Source of the DNA: Paraphysomonas bandaiensis
Taxonomy: Eukaryota; Chrysophyceae
Direction: 5' to 3'
DNA length: 64,000 bases
NCBI GenBank assembly: GCA_965644295.1
Contig: CBFFRP010000066.1
Location: 372,001 to 436,000 of the forward strand
In this document: positions 13,101 through 23,436 of the stretch, piece after piece
Numbering within the stretch: position 1 is the first letter of the stretch
How the letters are laid out: each line of letters starts with the position of its first letter
Program-made: the position numbers and the translations under genes
The notes under the pieces: generated by a model
The model's input: only the letters and a program-made list of their open reading frames with translations
What the model was told of the DNA's origin: nothing
Database searches by the model: none

Positions 13101-13591
13101 TCTTTGCTATACATTTATGTTTTTTTGATGAGGCCACGGTAGAGGCCGCATGCATTGCAGTGAGTCGCCTCGCACGTGATTTTACCAATGCCAAAAGACT
13201 ATGTGAAGTTGACACATGTACTGCTCTCGTGTGCGTTGTATGTCGCCACAACACTAACCTAATGGTGTCACGAGCAGCATGGGAGGGTATATTGGCTCTT
13301 TGTCACCACTCCGATGGGTGCAAGGCATTTGCCGATGCAGGGCTTTGTCAACATATAGCTGGTTCTTTTCTGCGTACAGCTGATGGAGAGGAATGGAGAG
13401 AAGTTGTTCGGACATGTCTGAATATCATACCGTTATTGTGCACCAACAACCCCAGCACAAAGGCATTGTTCATAGATAATGACATCTTAGAGGGGCTAGA
13501 TAGAGTTCGTAATAGTTATATCAATGACAATAGCACTGAGAACACGATTCCATCGAGTGCAGAAGATGTGAAATCTTTATTTCTTGGCTAG
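7108..13591 (+). CDS. Giant armadillo-type repeat protein
   Basis: Exon 1 7108..7333 and exon 2 7557..13591, joined by a 223-bp GTGAGT..CAG intron full of TGTATAT repeats; the split codon rejoins in frame and gives 2086 aa. After a polar N-terminus of about 130 residues, nearly the whole protein is a run of ~42-residue helical repeats of the armadillo type. The recurring pattern is GAC-(E/D)-V(V/I), then (A/L)(L/M)xxH, then (V)(A/V)xxGCxA(I/L), then LA/LS; examples are GVCKLVVSVLQCHHSS and VALWGCRAVDQLS near the C-terminus. Such repeats form a superhelix that serves as a protein-interaction scaffold. Similar all-ARM proteins (Vac8-like or LRRK-ARM-like repeats) are common in protists. No catalytic domain, TM segment or signal peptide is visible. 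A lower-complexity, charged insertion (about residues 970-1010, KVEQTTEENSLDFENENN) interrupts the array. Partner unknown. Confidence 0.9.
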
Positions 13592-13884
13592 AGCTAGTAT
13601 CTGTGAAAGTGTGTACGTTATTATGTAAGAGGCAGTCTGCTGTGACTGCATTGACATTACTGTACAGAATTCGAGTAGAGGATGTACATTGTGTAATAAA
13701 GCCACTTATTAAATCATCAATACAGTATTTCACATTCATCATCACACTAATGTACGAATATCAATACCTCGCAGTTAATATTCCCTCGACTATATGTTGA
13801 ATGCTAGACATACTAGTTAGACCTCTACCCGTAATCAGCACAAATAAAAAAACAAGGGGGCGGGAAAAGGACGAGCCTTTTTTT
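13592..13884. other. 3' flank of the armadillo gene, no gene seen
   Basis: Short AT-rich spacer between the ARM stop codon and the CCTAGTC element. It contains AATAAA-like sequence near 13,696 (AATAAAG), which could serve as a poly(A) signal. A short G-rich stretch (GGGGGCGGG) at 13,856-13,864 marks the approach to the element. Confidence 0.4.
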
Positions 13885-16800
13885 AACCGGGAAATATTAT
13901 TCAACCTAGTCAAATTGGTTGAATTACCTAGTCACGCTATTTTTGGTGGAATAACCTAGTCAAAGTAATAAATGACTCAACCTAGTCAACTTTGGTATTC
14001 AACCTAGTCGTTCTTATATCCATTGATTACACACTGTGACTGTCTAAGATACCATCTCACACCACACAATATATTAGTGGCTTACAGAGCATCAAAACAA
14101 ACACTCGAACATAACAATAAGCTCATATATACATATCTACATAACACAGATGTACGTGTATGTCTATCTAGCCTATCTGTAGCATGTATGCATATAGCGA
14201 TGGGTCCCTGTGAGTGTTATGGGGAGGAGGGTGCATGAAGCTGTGGGCATAACTCACTCTATGATCCGCAGGACATCTTGAGATCTTCATATGCTGGGAG
14301 TGATGGCGCTCATCTTCCTTCACTTCAGCACTGAATGACTTCGATTGCTGTATTGGCTTTCAGGGGTGCATAAATCTCCCTATTTTTAGTCCAACGAAGA
14401 AAAAAAGGAGGTTTTCAGGGAACAAACTTCTAAAAGCAGCATCATTGAAGTGGACTGTAGAGCAGCATCAATCAGAACATCAGCATCATGAGTGTGTCAT
14501 CAGTCTTACAGCATCATGAGTGTGTCATCAGTCTTACAGCATCATGAGTGTGTCATCAGTCTTACAGCATCATGAGTGTGTCATCAGTCTTACAGCATCA
14601 TGAGTGTGTCATCAGTCTTACAGCATCATGAGTGTGTCATCAGAACATCAGCATCATGAGTGTGTCATCAGTCTTACAGCATCATGAGTGTGTCATCAGT
14701 CTTACAGCATCATGAGTGTGTCATCAGAACATCAGCATCATGAGTGTGTCATCAGAACATCAGCATCATGAGGAGTGTGTCATCAGTCTTACAGCATCAT
14801 CATGAGGAGTGTGTCATCAGTCTTACAGCATCATCATCATGAGTGTGTCATCAGTCTTACAGCATCATCATCATGAGTGTGTCATCAGTCTTACAGCATC
14901 ATCATGAGGAGTGTGTCATCAGTCTTACAGCATCATGAGTGTGTCATCAGAACATCAGCATCATGAGTGTGTCATCAGAACATCAGCATCATGAGGAGTG
15001 TGTCATCAGTCTTACAGCATCATCATGAGGAGTGTGTCATCAGTCTTACAGCATCATCATCATGAGTGTGTCATCAGTCTTACAGCATCATCATCATGAG
15101 TGTGTCATCAGTCTTACAGCATCATCATGAGGAGTGTGTCATCAGTCTTACAGCATCATGAGTGTGTCATCAGAACATCAGCATCATGAGTGTGTCATCA
15201 GTCTTACAGCATCATGAGTGTGTCATCAGAACATCAGCATCATGAGTGTGTCATCAGAACATCAGCATCATGAGGAGTGTGTCATCAGTCTTACAGCATC
15301 ATCATGAGGAGTGTGTCATCAGTCTTACAGCATCATCATGAGGAGTGTGTCATCAGTCTTACAGCATCATCATGAGGAGTGTGTCATCAGTCTTACAGCA
15401 TCATCATCATGAGTGTGTCATCAGTCTTACAGCATCATCATCATGAGTGTGTCATCAGTCTTACAGCATCATCATGAGGAGTGTGTCATCAGTCTTACAG
15501 CATCATGAGTGTGTCATCAGAACATCAGCATCATGAGTGTGTCATCAGTCTTACAGCATCATGAGTGTGTCATCAGAACATCAGCATCATGAGTGTGTCA
15601 TCAGTCTTACAGCATCATCATGAGGAGTGTGTCATCAGTCTTACAGCATCATGAGTGTGTCATCAGAACATCAGCATCATGAGTGTGTCATCAGAACATC
15701 AGCATCATGAGTGTGTCATCAGTCTTACAGCATCATGAGTGTGTCATCAGTCTTACAGCATCATGAGTGTGTCATCAGTCTTACAGCATCATGAGTGTGT
15801 CATCAGAACATCAGCATCATGAGTGTGTCATCAGAACATCAGCATCATGAGGAGTGTGTCATCAGTCTTACAGCATCATCATGAGGAGTGTGTCATCAGT
15901 CTTACAGCATCATCATGAGGAGTGTGTCATCAGTCTTACAGCATCATGAGTGTGTCATCAGAACATCAGCATCATGAGTGTGTCATCAGTCTTACAGCAT
16001 CATGAGTGTGTCATCAGAACATCAGCATCATGAGTGTGTCATCAGTCTTACAGCATCATGAGTGTGTCATCAGTCTTACAGCATCATGAGTGTGTCATCA
16101 GAACATCAGCATCATGAGTGTGTCATCAGTCTTACAGCATCATGAGTGTGTCATCAGTCTTACAGCATCATCATGAGGAGTGTGTCATCAGTCTTACAGC
16201 ATCATCATGAGGAGTGTGTCATCAGTCTTACAGCATCATCATGAGGAGTGTGTCATCAGTCTTACAGCATCATCATCATGAGTGTGTCATCAGTCTTACA
16301 GCATCATCATGAGGAGTGTGTCATCAGTCTTACAGCATCATCATGAGGAGTGTGTCATCAGTCTTACAGCATCATGAGTGTGTCATCAGTCTTACAGTAT
16401 CATGAAGATTGTGTCATCAGTCTTACAGCATCATCATCATGAGTGTGTCATCAGTCTTACAGTATCATGAGGAGTGTGTCATCAGTCTTACAGCATCATG
16501 AGTGTGTCATCAGTCTTACAGCATCATGAGTGTGTCATCAGTCTTACAGCATCATGAGTGTGTCATCAGTCTTACAGCATCATCATGAGGAGTGTGTCAT
16601 CAGTCTTACAGCATCATCATGAGGAGTGTGTCATCAGTCTTACAGCATCATCATCATGAGTGTGTCATCAGTCTTACAGCATCATCATGAGGAGTGTGTC
16701 ATCAGTCTTACAGCATCATGAGTGTGTCATCAGTCTTACAGTATCATGAGGAGTGTGTCATCAGTCTTACAGTATCATGAAGATTGTGTCATCAGTCTTA

Positions 16801-18056
16801 CAGCATCATCATCATGAGTGTGTCATCAGTCTTACAGCATCATCATCATGAGTGTGTCATCAGTCTTACAGCATCATCATGAGTGTGTCATCAGTCTTAC
16901 AGCATCATCATGAGGAGTGTGTCATCAGTCTTACAGCATCATCATGAGGAGTGTGTCATCAGTCTTACAGCATCATGAGTGTGTCATCAGTCTTACAGTA
17001 TCATGAGGAGTGTGTCATCAGTCTTACAGTATCATGAAGATTGTGTCATCAGTCTTACAGCATCATCATGAGGAGTGTGTCATCAGTCTTACAGCATCAT
17101 CATGAGGAGTGTGTCATCAGTCTTACAGCATCTTGCTTTCTGACTGGCTTATGAGTATGTCGTATTTTGGATTCAGGTCCTCTGAACTGTAAGTGTATGA
17201 CTAGGTTTTATATTGTACTGATGCGTTTTAATAGAGTACGGATCACTGTATTATAGGTACCACAGCATATATATGTTGTAAGGGAGGAAGCTTACAAAAT
17301 CAAGAGCGAAACCTATATTATTATCGTTCTTGTCTACAGCTGCCCGCGCTGTGGGTACTAGCAGCTATTGATCCTACCTCTAGAGAGGTATGTGCAATAG
17401 ATATGTACTCTGCATTTATATATTACAATATATTTTGCGTTCTTGTGACTGTTGATCATTGTATGACACAATATGTTTCACAATCTTGTGAGTGCTAATC
17501 ATTGTATGACAGGCACCACAGTATAATATTATGTATGTTGTACGGGAGATCTCTTAATAATCAAGTGCAAACCCAATATCGCTTGTGAGGTATGTAAAAT
17601 ACATTTATAACTCTCTACATATCTTAATTATGTGCTCAGGGAACATTGATGTGAAGCACATGTTGATCTCCATCAAGACTCACAATGCAGCGAGGTGTCC
17701 CTCATCAACGGTGAACCCACCGATGTCATGGCCCTTGGGAAGCTATGGAATTGCACCGGACATGGTCACGAGAAATTGTCCAATTTCTCATTGGAATGCA
17801 ACGTTATAATGTTATGTATTGCATGTATACAATATCTACATTTATCAATTCATGGCTAGAGTATGCTCCCATGTTTGAATGAAAATTTTTATTTTTGACT
17901 AGGTGAATACCATAAAACCTAGTCATTGTAAACTGAAAATATGAATTATTAAATGACTAGGTTTTTCAACCGCTTGACTAGGTTTTTACACCAATTTTGG
18001 TGTGACTAGGAGATTACACCAATTTGACTAGGTTCAATAATAGATCCCTTTTTTAA
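13885..18056. mobile_element. 4.2-kb non-autonomous element with inverted CCTAGTC terminal arrays
   Basis: The left end (13,885-14,012) carries five CCTAGTC motifs. The right end (17,895-18,056) carries five GACTAGG motifs, plus one CCTAGTC. Reverse-complementing the right end aligns it with the left over more than 100 bp: both begin with a G/A-rich stretch, then TATTATT(C/G)AACCTAGTC, AAATTGGT, then CCTAGTCAC and a second TTTTGGTG-containing spacer. This is a diverged terminal inverted repeat. Nothing inside encodes a recognisable transposase; small open frames at 14,023 and 17,585 look like chance. Most of the interior is a 28-bp minisatellite. A smaller relative with the same ends lies at 49,638-50,395. 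MITE-like transposon is the best reading. Exact termini and target-site duplications are not resolved. Confidence 0.7.
14483..17130. repeat. 28-bp minisatellite array (about 90 units)
   Basis: Tandem copies of a 28-bp unit in two main forms that differ in the last 8 bp: ...GTGTGTCATCAG followed by TCTTACAG or AACATCAG. Length variants add GAG (CATCATGAGGAGTG) or one or two CAT triplets. The forms occur in recurring blocks (higher-order pattern), and a rarer form with GAAGATTG appears near the right end. The period is not a multiple of three and all frames are interrupted, so it is not coding. Confidence 0.97.
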
Positions 18057-18062
18057 CCCCAA

Positions 18063-18130
18063 CCCCAATTTCAATTGGGGCTATCTCTTCGAGAGTTTCC
18101 AATTACAACCGCAAGCTTGCGGTTGTAATT
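18063..18130. repeat. Two adjacent perfect inverted repeats
   Basis: CCCCAATT-TC-AATTGGGG at 18,063-18,080 is an 8-bp stem with a 2-nt loop. At 18,101-18,130 lies a perfect 30-bp palindrome (centre GCAAGCTTGC). Both sit directly outside the right end of the CCTAGTC element. They could be a bidirectional terminator-like structure, a transposon end or a cruciform; nothing here decides. Confidence 0.85.
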
Positions 18131-18264
18131 ATCTCTCCTTGCTAATTTAACTTTATAACTTATTATTAATAACTTAATTACTAAATTCCATTATCCTACT
18201 ATTTAAAGCTACGGAAGCTGCTTGTGCGTCCCCGCAAGCACCAAGGTGCAACCACTTCCGTTGC
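18131..18264 (+). repeat. Hairpin-core dispersed repeat, copy 1
   Basis: Copy of a repeat whose core (18,208-18,264) reads CTACGGAAGCTGCTTGTGCG onward through CGCAAGC, GCACCAAGGTGC and CACTTCCG. CGGAAG/CTTCCG can pair and enclose two hairpins (GCTTG/CAAGC and GCACC/GGTGC). Related copies are at 23.2, 50.2 (-) and 62.0 kb. Roughly 80 bp of AT-rich sequence upstream is weakly similar to the other copies. Confidence 0.75.
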
Positions 18265-18434
18265 CATTCCCTAAGCTAATGTATAGATACCATTGATTTG
18301 AAACAATAAATTTGATTTTTCATTTGTTCTCTTAATATTAATGAGGGAGCACCTATTTCCTTTAACAGCAAGCAAGTTACAACTTATCAAAGTTTGACAT
18401 TATACGAGAAGTATTAACTTTACAACAGAAAGTA

Positions 18435-18690
18435 AAGTTATACTCAATGCTGAGAATTATAAAGTTTAATCAACATCTCTTATCATTCACCAATTTCATG
18501 TTGTCTCTGCACCACGCATTTCTCGTACGATTGTACTTCGTCACTACAACTTCCATCGTCACTATATTCCGTTTTACTACTATATATATACTTATCGTCA
18601 TTCATTCTCACAGTACGATTAATAAGAGTACAACTGTATACTACTGTAATTAAAATACCTTATAACTACAGCTTTCAATTGCTCTCCAAT
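18435..18690 (+). repeat. AT-rich dispersed repeat, copy A
   Basis: Resembles 30,137-30,385: shared order of ACTCAATG, AAATTATAAA, ATCAAC.TC..TTATCATTCA, CCAAATTTCATG-like sequence, TTTCACTACTAT-like sequence and, at the end, AAATACCTT...CAATTGCT. Non-coding. A third partial copy is at 30,570-30,665. Confidence 0.5.
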
Positions 18691-18699
18691 ATTGCAGAA

Positions 18700-18979
18700 C
18701 TCAACTCAACTTCTTCGTAGCTTTACATTCTAGATAGAGTAGAATTTTTTATTCGTCCTTGCTTTTGAGCGTGGGACAATATAGCCTTCTCATTACCCGT
18801 GGTTAAATATAACGATATGGCCTGTTGTTGTTTCAACAGGAAGATATAGCAACTGTAAAAGATAAAAAACTGAGTAATAAGTATGATTTATTACTATCAG
18901 TTACTGGTGCAGTACTGACACATTTCACCAACGAGGTATCGACTGTTTCCTATACTCAATTCAAATTTCCGGGGTATAT
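18700..18979. other. Spacer downstream of the TMEM209-like gene
   Basis: AT-rich, no open frame of note. It contains a CCTGTTGTTGTTTCAACAGG inverted repeat at about 18,822-18,841. This is the 3' flank of the minus-strand TMEM209-like gene. Confidence 0.4.
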
Positions 18980-21595
18980 TTAGGACATGCTTCCACATAT
19001 ATCCATGTACAAGTCCTTGAGTGGGCTCGACAAGAGTCCCGATCTGCTGCTATCTCTAGAGCGCTCTGAGAGCAGCTTGAGAAAGAATATAATTGCCAAA
19101 AACGAGTTTTGTCTCCCTTCTGGTACAACGAGTTCCATCGACGACGAGTCCTCCTCGAAGTATATGTTAAAATGGGGTGGGCGCCGTGCTCTTTGCACCA
19201 ACACAACATTGCTCAAGGGATGCTGATGGTGATGGTGGGTTGGGGCAAGCCTGCCTCCAACACCGCGGTTAATTCCAGGACCATACGCTACAGCTACGGC
19301 CAAATCCGTATGATAATGACTTGCACTGTACATGTGTCAGACAGGAATATACACACGGTCAATGCTAATGCAGCAGAATACATCAGGTAGCAGCTCCTCC
19401 ATGCACGAACAAAATACGTGGAAATACTGTAACCATAACTGACCTGAATGTTCGTGAGCCGTCGTTCAACCCCCACGATGCACGCCTATCACAGTAGTGC
19501 ATGAATATCGCCACAACTAGCTCCGAGTCGGAGAGAAAATCCTTGTTGCCCTCGAGTTGGCTACCATCCCTATATAATTCCAATAAAATGCACGCACAAA
19601 GGCATCACAAAATATTCGTCGACAATGCAAACTCAAGTTGAGGTAAAGGTTACAAAATAATGACATACAGCATTATAATACTTGTACTTCATGGAATTAA
19701 ATCAATATTCACTCGTCAATATCGCGCCACCCGGAACCCACCAGGTGAATTTTCCGAGTCTACCATCAGTCGCCAGCTCGCGGCATCGTTGTATAGCATA
19801 TTCCACTGAAAATACAATTCACACACACATCAACAAAAGAAATAAAGAAGAAATACTATCCTCGCCCACTTCATGCCACGTGGCATATATACGCGAAAGC
19901 AGACTTACCGGATGCTGGAGAGGGTTGTCTACCGTCTGAGCATGGAAGGTGAAAAAGGGGAAGTAGAGACTCGTATTTCTGTAGGTTTTCCAGTAGAGTT
20001 CCTCCTAGGGTAGGATCCTGCTGTTTGGCAGCCAGATTCTGCAAGTGTACATTATAAAACGAAACATAGGAAATGGGGTACAAGCGATATTTTACTGCAC
20101 AGGATACAGTGATAAATAGTACCAACACATGTACATGTTACAAAGCGCATACGCGGCAGGGTATTCATAAAAAAATATGTACACTATCAGAACAGCCCTT
20201 ACCCCGGATGAAGCAAATGCATAGTAGTCCTCCAAAGAGTGAGTGCCCGCCCGCTGGTGCATCCCCATACGACCGATGCCACTGAAGTGTATAAAAATAA
20301 GACACCAGCAGCTATTTACTAAAAAAAAGAATTATACTCACGGGGACGAGAACTCAAGTACCCCAGCGGCTTCTTCTCTAGAAAATCCCCCATGCTCTAG
20401 TTGCCGGGAAATTACACCTACCAATACACTGAATCTGTACAACCACCGTGAACACAATCTTCCTATCGAGATATATATCCATACAAAAGCCCACCTTTGC
20501 AAGCTTTCCTTAAGATGCCTCGCCAAACACTTACGCAGATTATCAACACCTCTGTCATACAGATACATGTCGTCATCTGGTATCCCCAAAACCTCCATTA
20601 CATCCCTAAGAACACGTGGTGTGTGGCGACGGGAGTGGGCAGGGCTGGAACCACCTACAAACAGAGCACCAGCATACTTAGCTCGTACAATGTTTAGTTC
20701 TCACACGCTAAATTACAAATATGAATGCTATATATTCTAATCTAAAACTTAAGGAGCATGTACGAACTCTTTCTACATATTGACGGCTGTACCAGAATTA
20801 AAACCATGCCCATGAGACATGGAAGGAGACTGCATGTGGTTCATAGGAGATACAGGAGGAGAAGTATGATACACGTGACTACGAGACACTAAAGCTGACT
20901 GAGGTGAGTTCATCGGCATCCCCATAGACTGTCCAGTACGGCTGTATGGAGAGGAGACCCGACGCTGTAGTGGGACAGCATGGTCGGACGATCCACGCGT
21001 ACGTTGAGGAGGAGACACACAACCAGCGGTAGCATTGCCGCCGGCGGAGGGAGAATCATAAGACGCCAGTTTCATTCGTTCGCGAGCAGAAAATGCATCA
21101 AAATTTCCCATATCATTGTATGCTGTTCCTGGTGTACCTCTTCCTTTACTGGGAGATCGAAGAGTTATAGGAGACTTCTCCTTCCCAACACCTGCTATAC
21201 ACACATCTCACATTCAACCTCATATATATATATATATATATCTTACATGCCAACTCCTGAGTTCCAAGACACTGAGATGCATTCTGGGAAGTGTCTCTTT
21301 GCATACCAGAGACAGAAGAGTGATACGATATGCCTAAAAGTTTTTTTTGTTTGTCGTTAAGTTTCATATGAACGTAACCGTTCGGTCCTCTCATATACAT
21401 ATATATGAAGACAGCCCCGATCAGCCCCATGAGGATCTCTATGAGAGTCCCTGTGATCCCTGAGATCACTGGATGAGTGTGATGGAGGGCCATGAGTCCA
21501 GTTGATATGAATATTCCCCATAGAAGACCCACACGAGCTGATCTCTTTGATTTCTGATATTTACAGTACTCTGAGAGGGAATTGGAGTCGTTCAT
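18980..21595 (-). CDS. TMEM209-like nuclear envelope / nuclear pore-associated protein
   Basis: Nine exons, all GT..AG and frame-consistent: 21595..21247, 21191..20793, 20654..20495, 20428..20342, 20281..20203, 20038..19909, 19805..19742, 19569..19444, 19325..18980; 579 aa (human TMEM209 is ~560). Two N-terminal TM helices (about residues 22-38 and 43-68), a Ser/Pro-rich linker in exon 2 (SPSKGRGTPG, VSSPYSRTGQS), then the conserved C-terminal half (Pfam 'Cytochrome B561, N terminal', the TMEM209 family). Landmarks: GVDNLRKCLARHLKESLQ, YAIQRCRELA..KFTW, LSDSELVVAIFMHYCD, PPHFNIYF and FLAIIFFLKLL near the end. In animals the protein sits in the nuclear envelope and binds Nup205. Family assignment is from motif order. 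One acceptor (exon 4) has an alternative AG 6 nt upstream. The frame stays open for ~550 nt upstream of the chosen ATG through a tandem repeat, which I take as 5' UTR/promoter. Confidence 0.88.
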
Positions 21596-21731
21596 GAGAT
21601 TGGGAGGAGAGGAAATAGAGGGGAAGACATGTGAGGGGTGTTCGATTGGAGTGTTGGATATATATGGAGGAGTAAACTGTGTGTGTATGTGTTGTGTGGT
21701 TATTATATGGGGAATATATGCATGTATATGT

Positions 21732-22050
21732 GCTGCTGTATATACACACAGTACGAGAGGTATGTACTGCTGTAAATACATACAGTACGAGAGGTATGTA
21801 CTGCTGTATATGTACTGCTGTATATACATACCATACGAGAGGTATGTACTGCTGTATATGTACTGCTGTATATGTACTGCTGTATATACATACGGTACGA
21901 GAGGTATGTACTGCTGCACATACACTGCTGCTGTATGTACGAGAGGTTTGTACTGCTGTATATACAGTACGAGAGGTATGTACTGCTGCACATATAGTGC
22001 TGTATGTACGAGAGGTATGTACTGCTCTATATGTATTGCTGTATATGTAA
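21732..22050. repeat. Minisatellite around TACGAGAGGTATGTACTGCTG
   Basis: About nine imperfect tandem copies of a ~30-60 bp unit built from ACGAGAGGTATGTACTGCTG and TATATGTACTGCTGTATA blocks. It lies 140-450 bp upstream of the ATG of the TMEM209-like gene. Read on the minus strand it stays open in frame with that gene, so a translated extension cannot be fully excluded. Confidence 0.9.
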
Positions 22051-22150
22051 TCATGACGAGTAATAGAGAAAATATGGGTACTATTTTTTGTACATTTTTT
22101 GTACGTAGTGGGCCTATTTCTCGCAGCTCCAAGTGACCATTGACAGTCAC

Positions 22151-22447
22151 CCCTACATAAATACCCAGATTTTTATGATTCTAGCTAGATTTTTTAGGCA
22201 TTTATATACAGTATTATGCAATTTTTGCAACCAATCATACCCATTTGTGGACTGAATCTACTTTTCAGTTTTCAGTTTTCAGTTGAAGGTATCTTTTTTA
22301 GGTGCATTGCTTTGGACAAACTCTGGAGTTGTCCCTCTTCAAGACACCACCTCCCTGTATATATATACACATACACATCCACTCTCATTCACTTACACAT
22401 AACGTCACTATTCATATAATAAATATTAAAGTAAAGACTTTCATAAC
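22151..22447. promoter_or_regulatory. Divergent upstream region between TMEM209-like and zinc-knuckle genes
   Basis: AT-rich spacer immediately upstream of the plus-strand zinc-knuckle gene, with a threefold TTTTCAG direct repeat at 22,262-22,282 and a (TA)n/(CA)n run near 22,355-22,380. Presumed promoter by position only. Confidence 0.35.
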
Positions 22448-22920
22448 ATGTCAAAAGCAGTCAGTTCCTTATACGAATGTGTCATGTGTCATGAGGTGAA
22501 GAGTAAGTTCCTCATGGCGGATGGTGAGCAACTGTGTCTGCAGTGTCGACAAACGGAGAGACTATCGAGCTGTAAACCCACAACCACCTTCCAAACGACC
22601 TCATATCCTTCATACTCGCAGTCTTTCTGTCTCTATTGTGAGAGAACAGGACACCTTGTGAGTCGATGCCCTGAGCGTGCCCACGATTATCAATATGAGG
22701 TACATATGCATCACATGTGGTATACTTTGATAAACATCATATTATACTGTCAATGTAGTTGTGTGTGTAATATGTAACTGTTTAGGTGGAGGAGGAGACA
22801 ATGGTACAGAGGGAATATGATCGACAAATGAACTTTAAGACTCGCAGGAACGAGGAAAAGTCTGCAGTTCGTTATAACAACGAAACACATCATCAAAGAC
22901 ACAGGCGTAGGGATTATTAG
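22448..22920 (+). CDS. Small protein with CxxC zinc ribbon and CCHC zinc knuckle
   Basis: Exon 1 22448..22699 and exon 2 22786..22920, with an 86-bp GTACAT..TAG intron in phase 0; 128 aa. Residues C11-x2-C14 and C30-x2-C33 form a four-cysteine ribbon (YECVMCHEVK, LCLQCRQ). Residues C61-x2-C64-x4-H69-x4-C74 (CLYCERTGHLVSRC) are a canonical retroviral-type zinc knuckle, a single-stranded nucleic-acid-binding motif. The C-terminus is very basic (KTRRNEEK, HHQRHRRRDY), consistent with RNA binding. No enzymatic domain. It could belong to an RNA-processing or mRNA-storage factor family; I do not recognise a specific orthologue. A spliced, compact structure argues against a transposon Gag remnant. 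Confidence 0.8.
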
Positions 22921-23164
22921 ACACACCCTGGAGAGGAGAGAGTCCTTTGGATTCAGTTTAATTATCAATAATGGGAGTGTAATATAACTTTAAATAAAAA
23001 AGTTTACCCTAAATGTACAACTTAGTACTTTATAGCTTTCTTTTGAGCTAAAAACGGATTTTAATATAAACGATAGAATATAGAAACCTACACGCGGAAG
23101 CTAAAATATAAGCTAAGAAATACCCCTTGGAGTTACAACCAACTTTAAAAATATTATAGACAGT
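22921..23164. other. Spacer, no feature recognised
   Basis: AT-rich 3' flank of the zinc-knuckle gene leading into the hairpin-core repeat. AATAAAAAAG at ~22,993 could be the poly(A) signal. Confidence 0.35.
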
Positions 23165-23313
23165 GTCTTGTTATTAGCAATAGGTGTTTAAGTGTCAAAA
23201 CTAATGTAGCAAAACAATTTAACAAACTAGTGCTTAACTCTGGTGTCCTATAATTTGGCGCTACGAAAGCTGCTTGTGCGCCACCGCAAGCACCAATGTG
23301 CAACCACTTTTGC
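23165..23313 (+). repeat. Hairpin-core dispersed repeat, copy 2
   Basis: The core (23,260-23,313) has CTACGAAAGCTGCTTGTGCG, then CGCAAGC, GCACCAATGTGC and CACTTTTG. Relative to copy 1 the outer stem is CGAAAG/CTTTTG, keeping pairing through a G-C to A-T double change and a G-T wobble. The ~95 bp upstream (TTATTAGCAATAGGTG, AACTAGTGCTTAACTCTG) is clearly shared with copies 3 and 4. Confidence 0.85.
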
Positions 23314-23436
23314 TATATTAACACTATACTTAAAACAAAGACTGATGATAGATGTATACAATACCAACCAAAGTAAAGTTGAGGGGCATTGGCTCCTCCG
23401 CTAAGCGTCTCAGATGTTTCCACAACCACGCTCTGA

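Noticed and set aside
14483-17130. CRISPR-like array
   Set aside because: Repeats are contiguous with no unique spacers, in a eukaryotic genome; it is a minisatellite.
18208-18264. tRNA gene or hammerhead ribozyme in the hairpin core
   Set aside because: No tRNA A/B boxes or CCA-type acceptor geometry, and no hammerhead CUGANGA/GAAA core.
21596-22150. In-frame N-terminal extension of the TMEM209-like protein
   Set aside because: The extension is a translated minisatellite and lacks family similarity; the homologous N-terminus begins at the chosen ATG.
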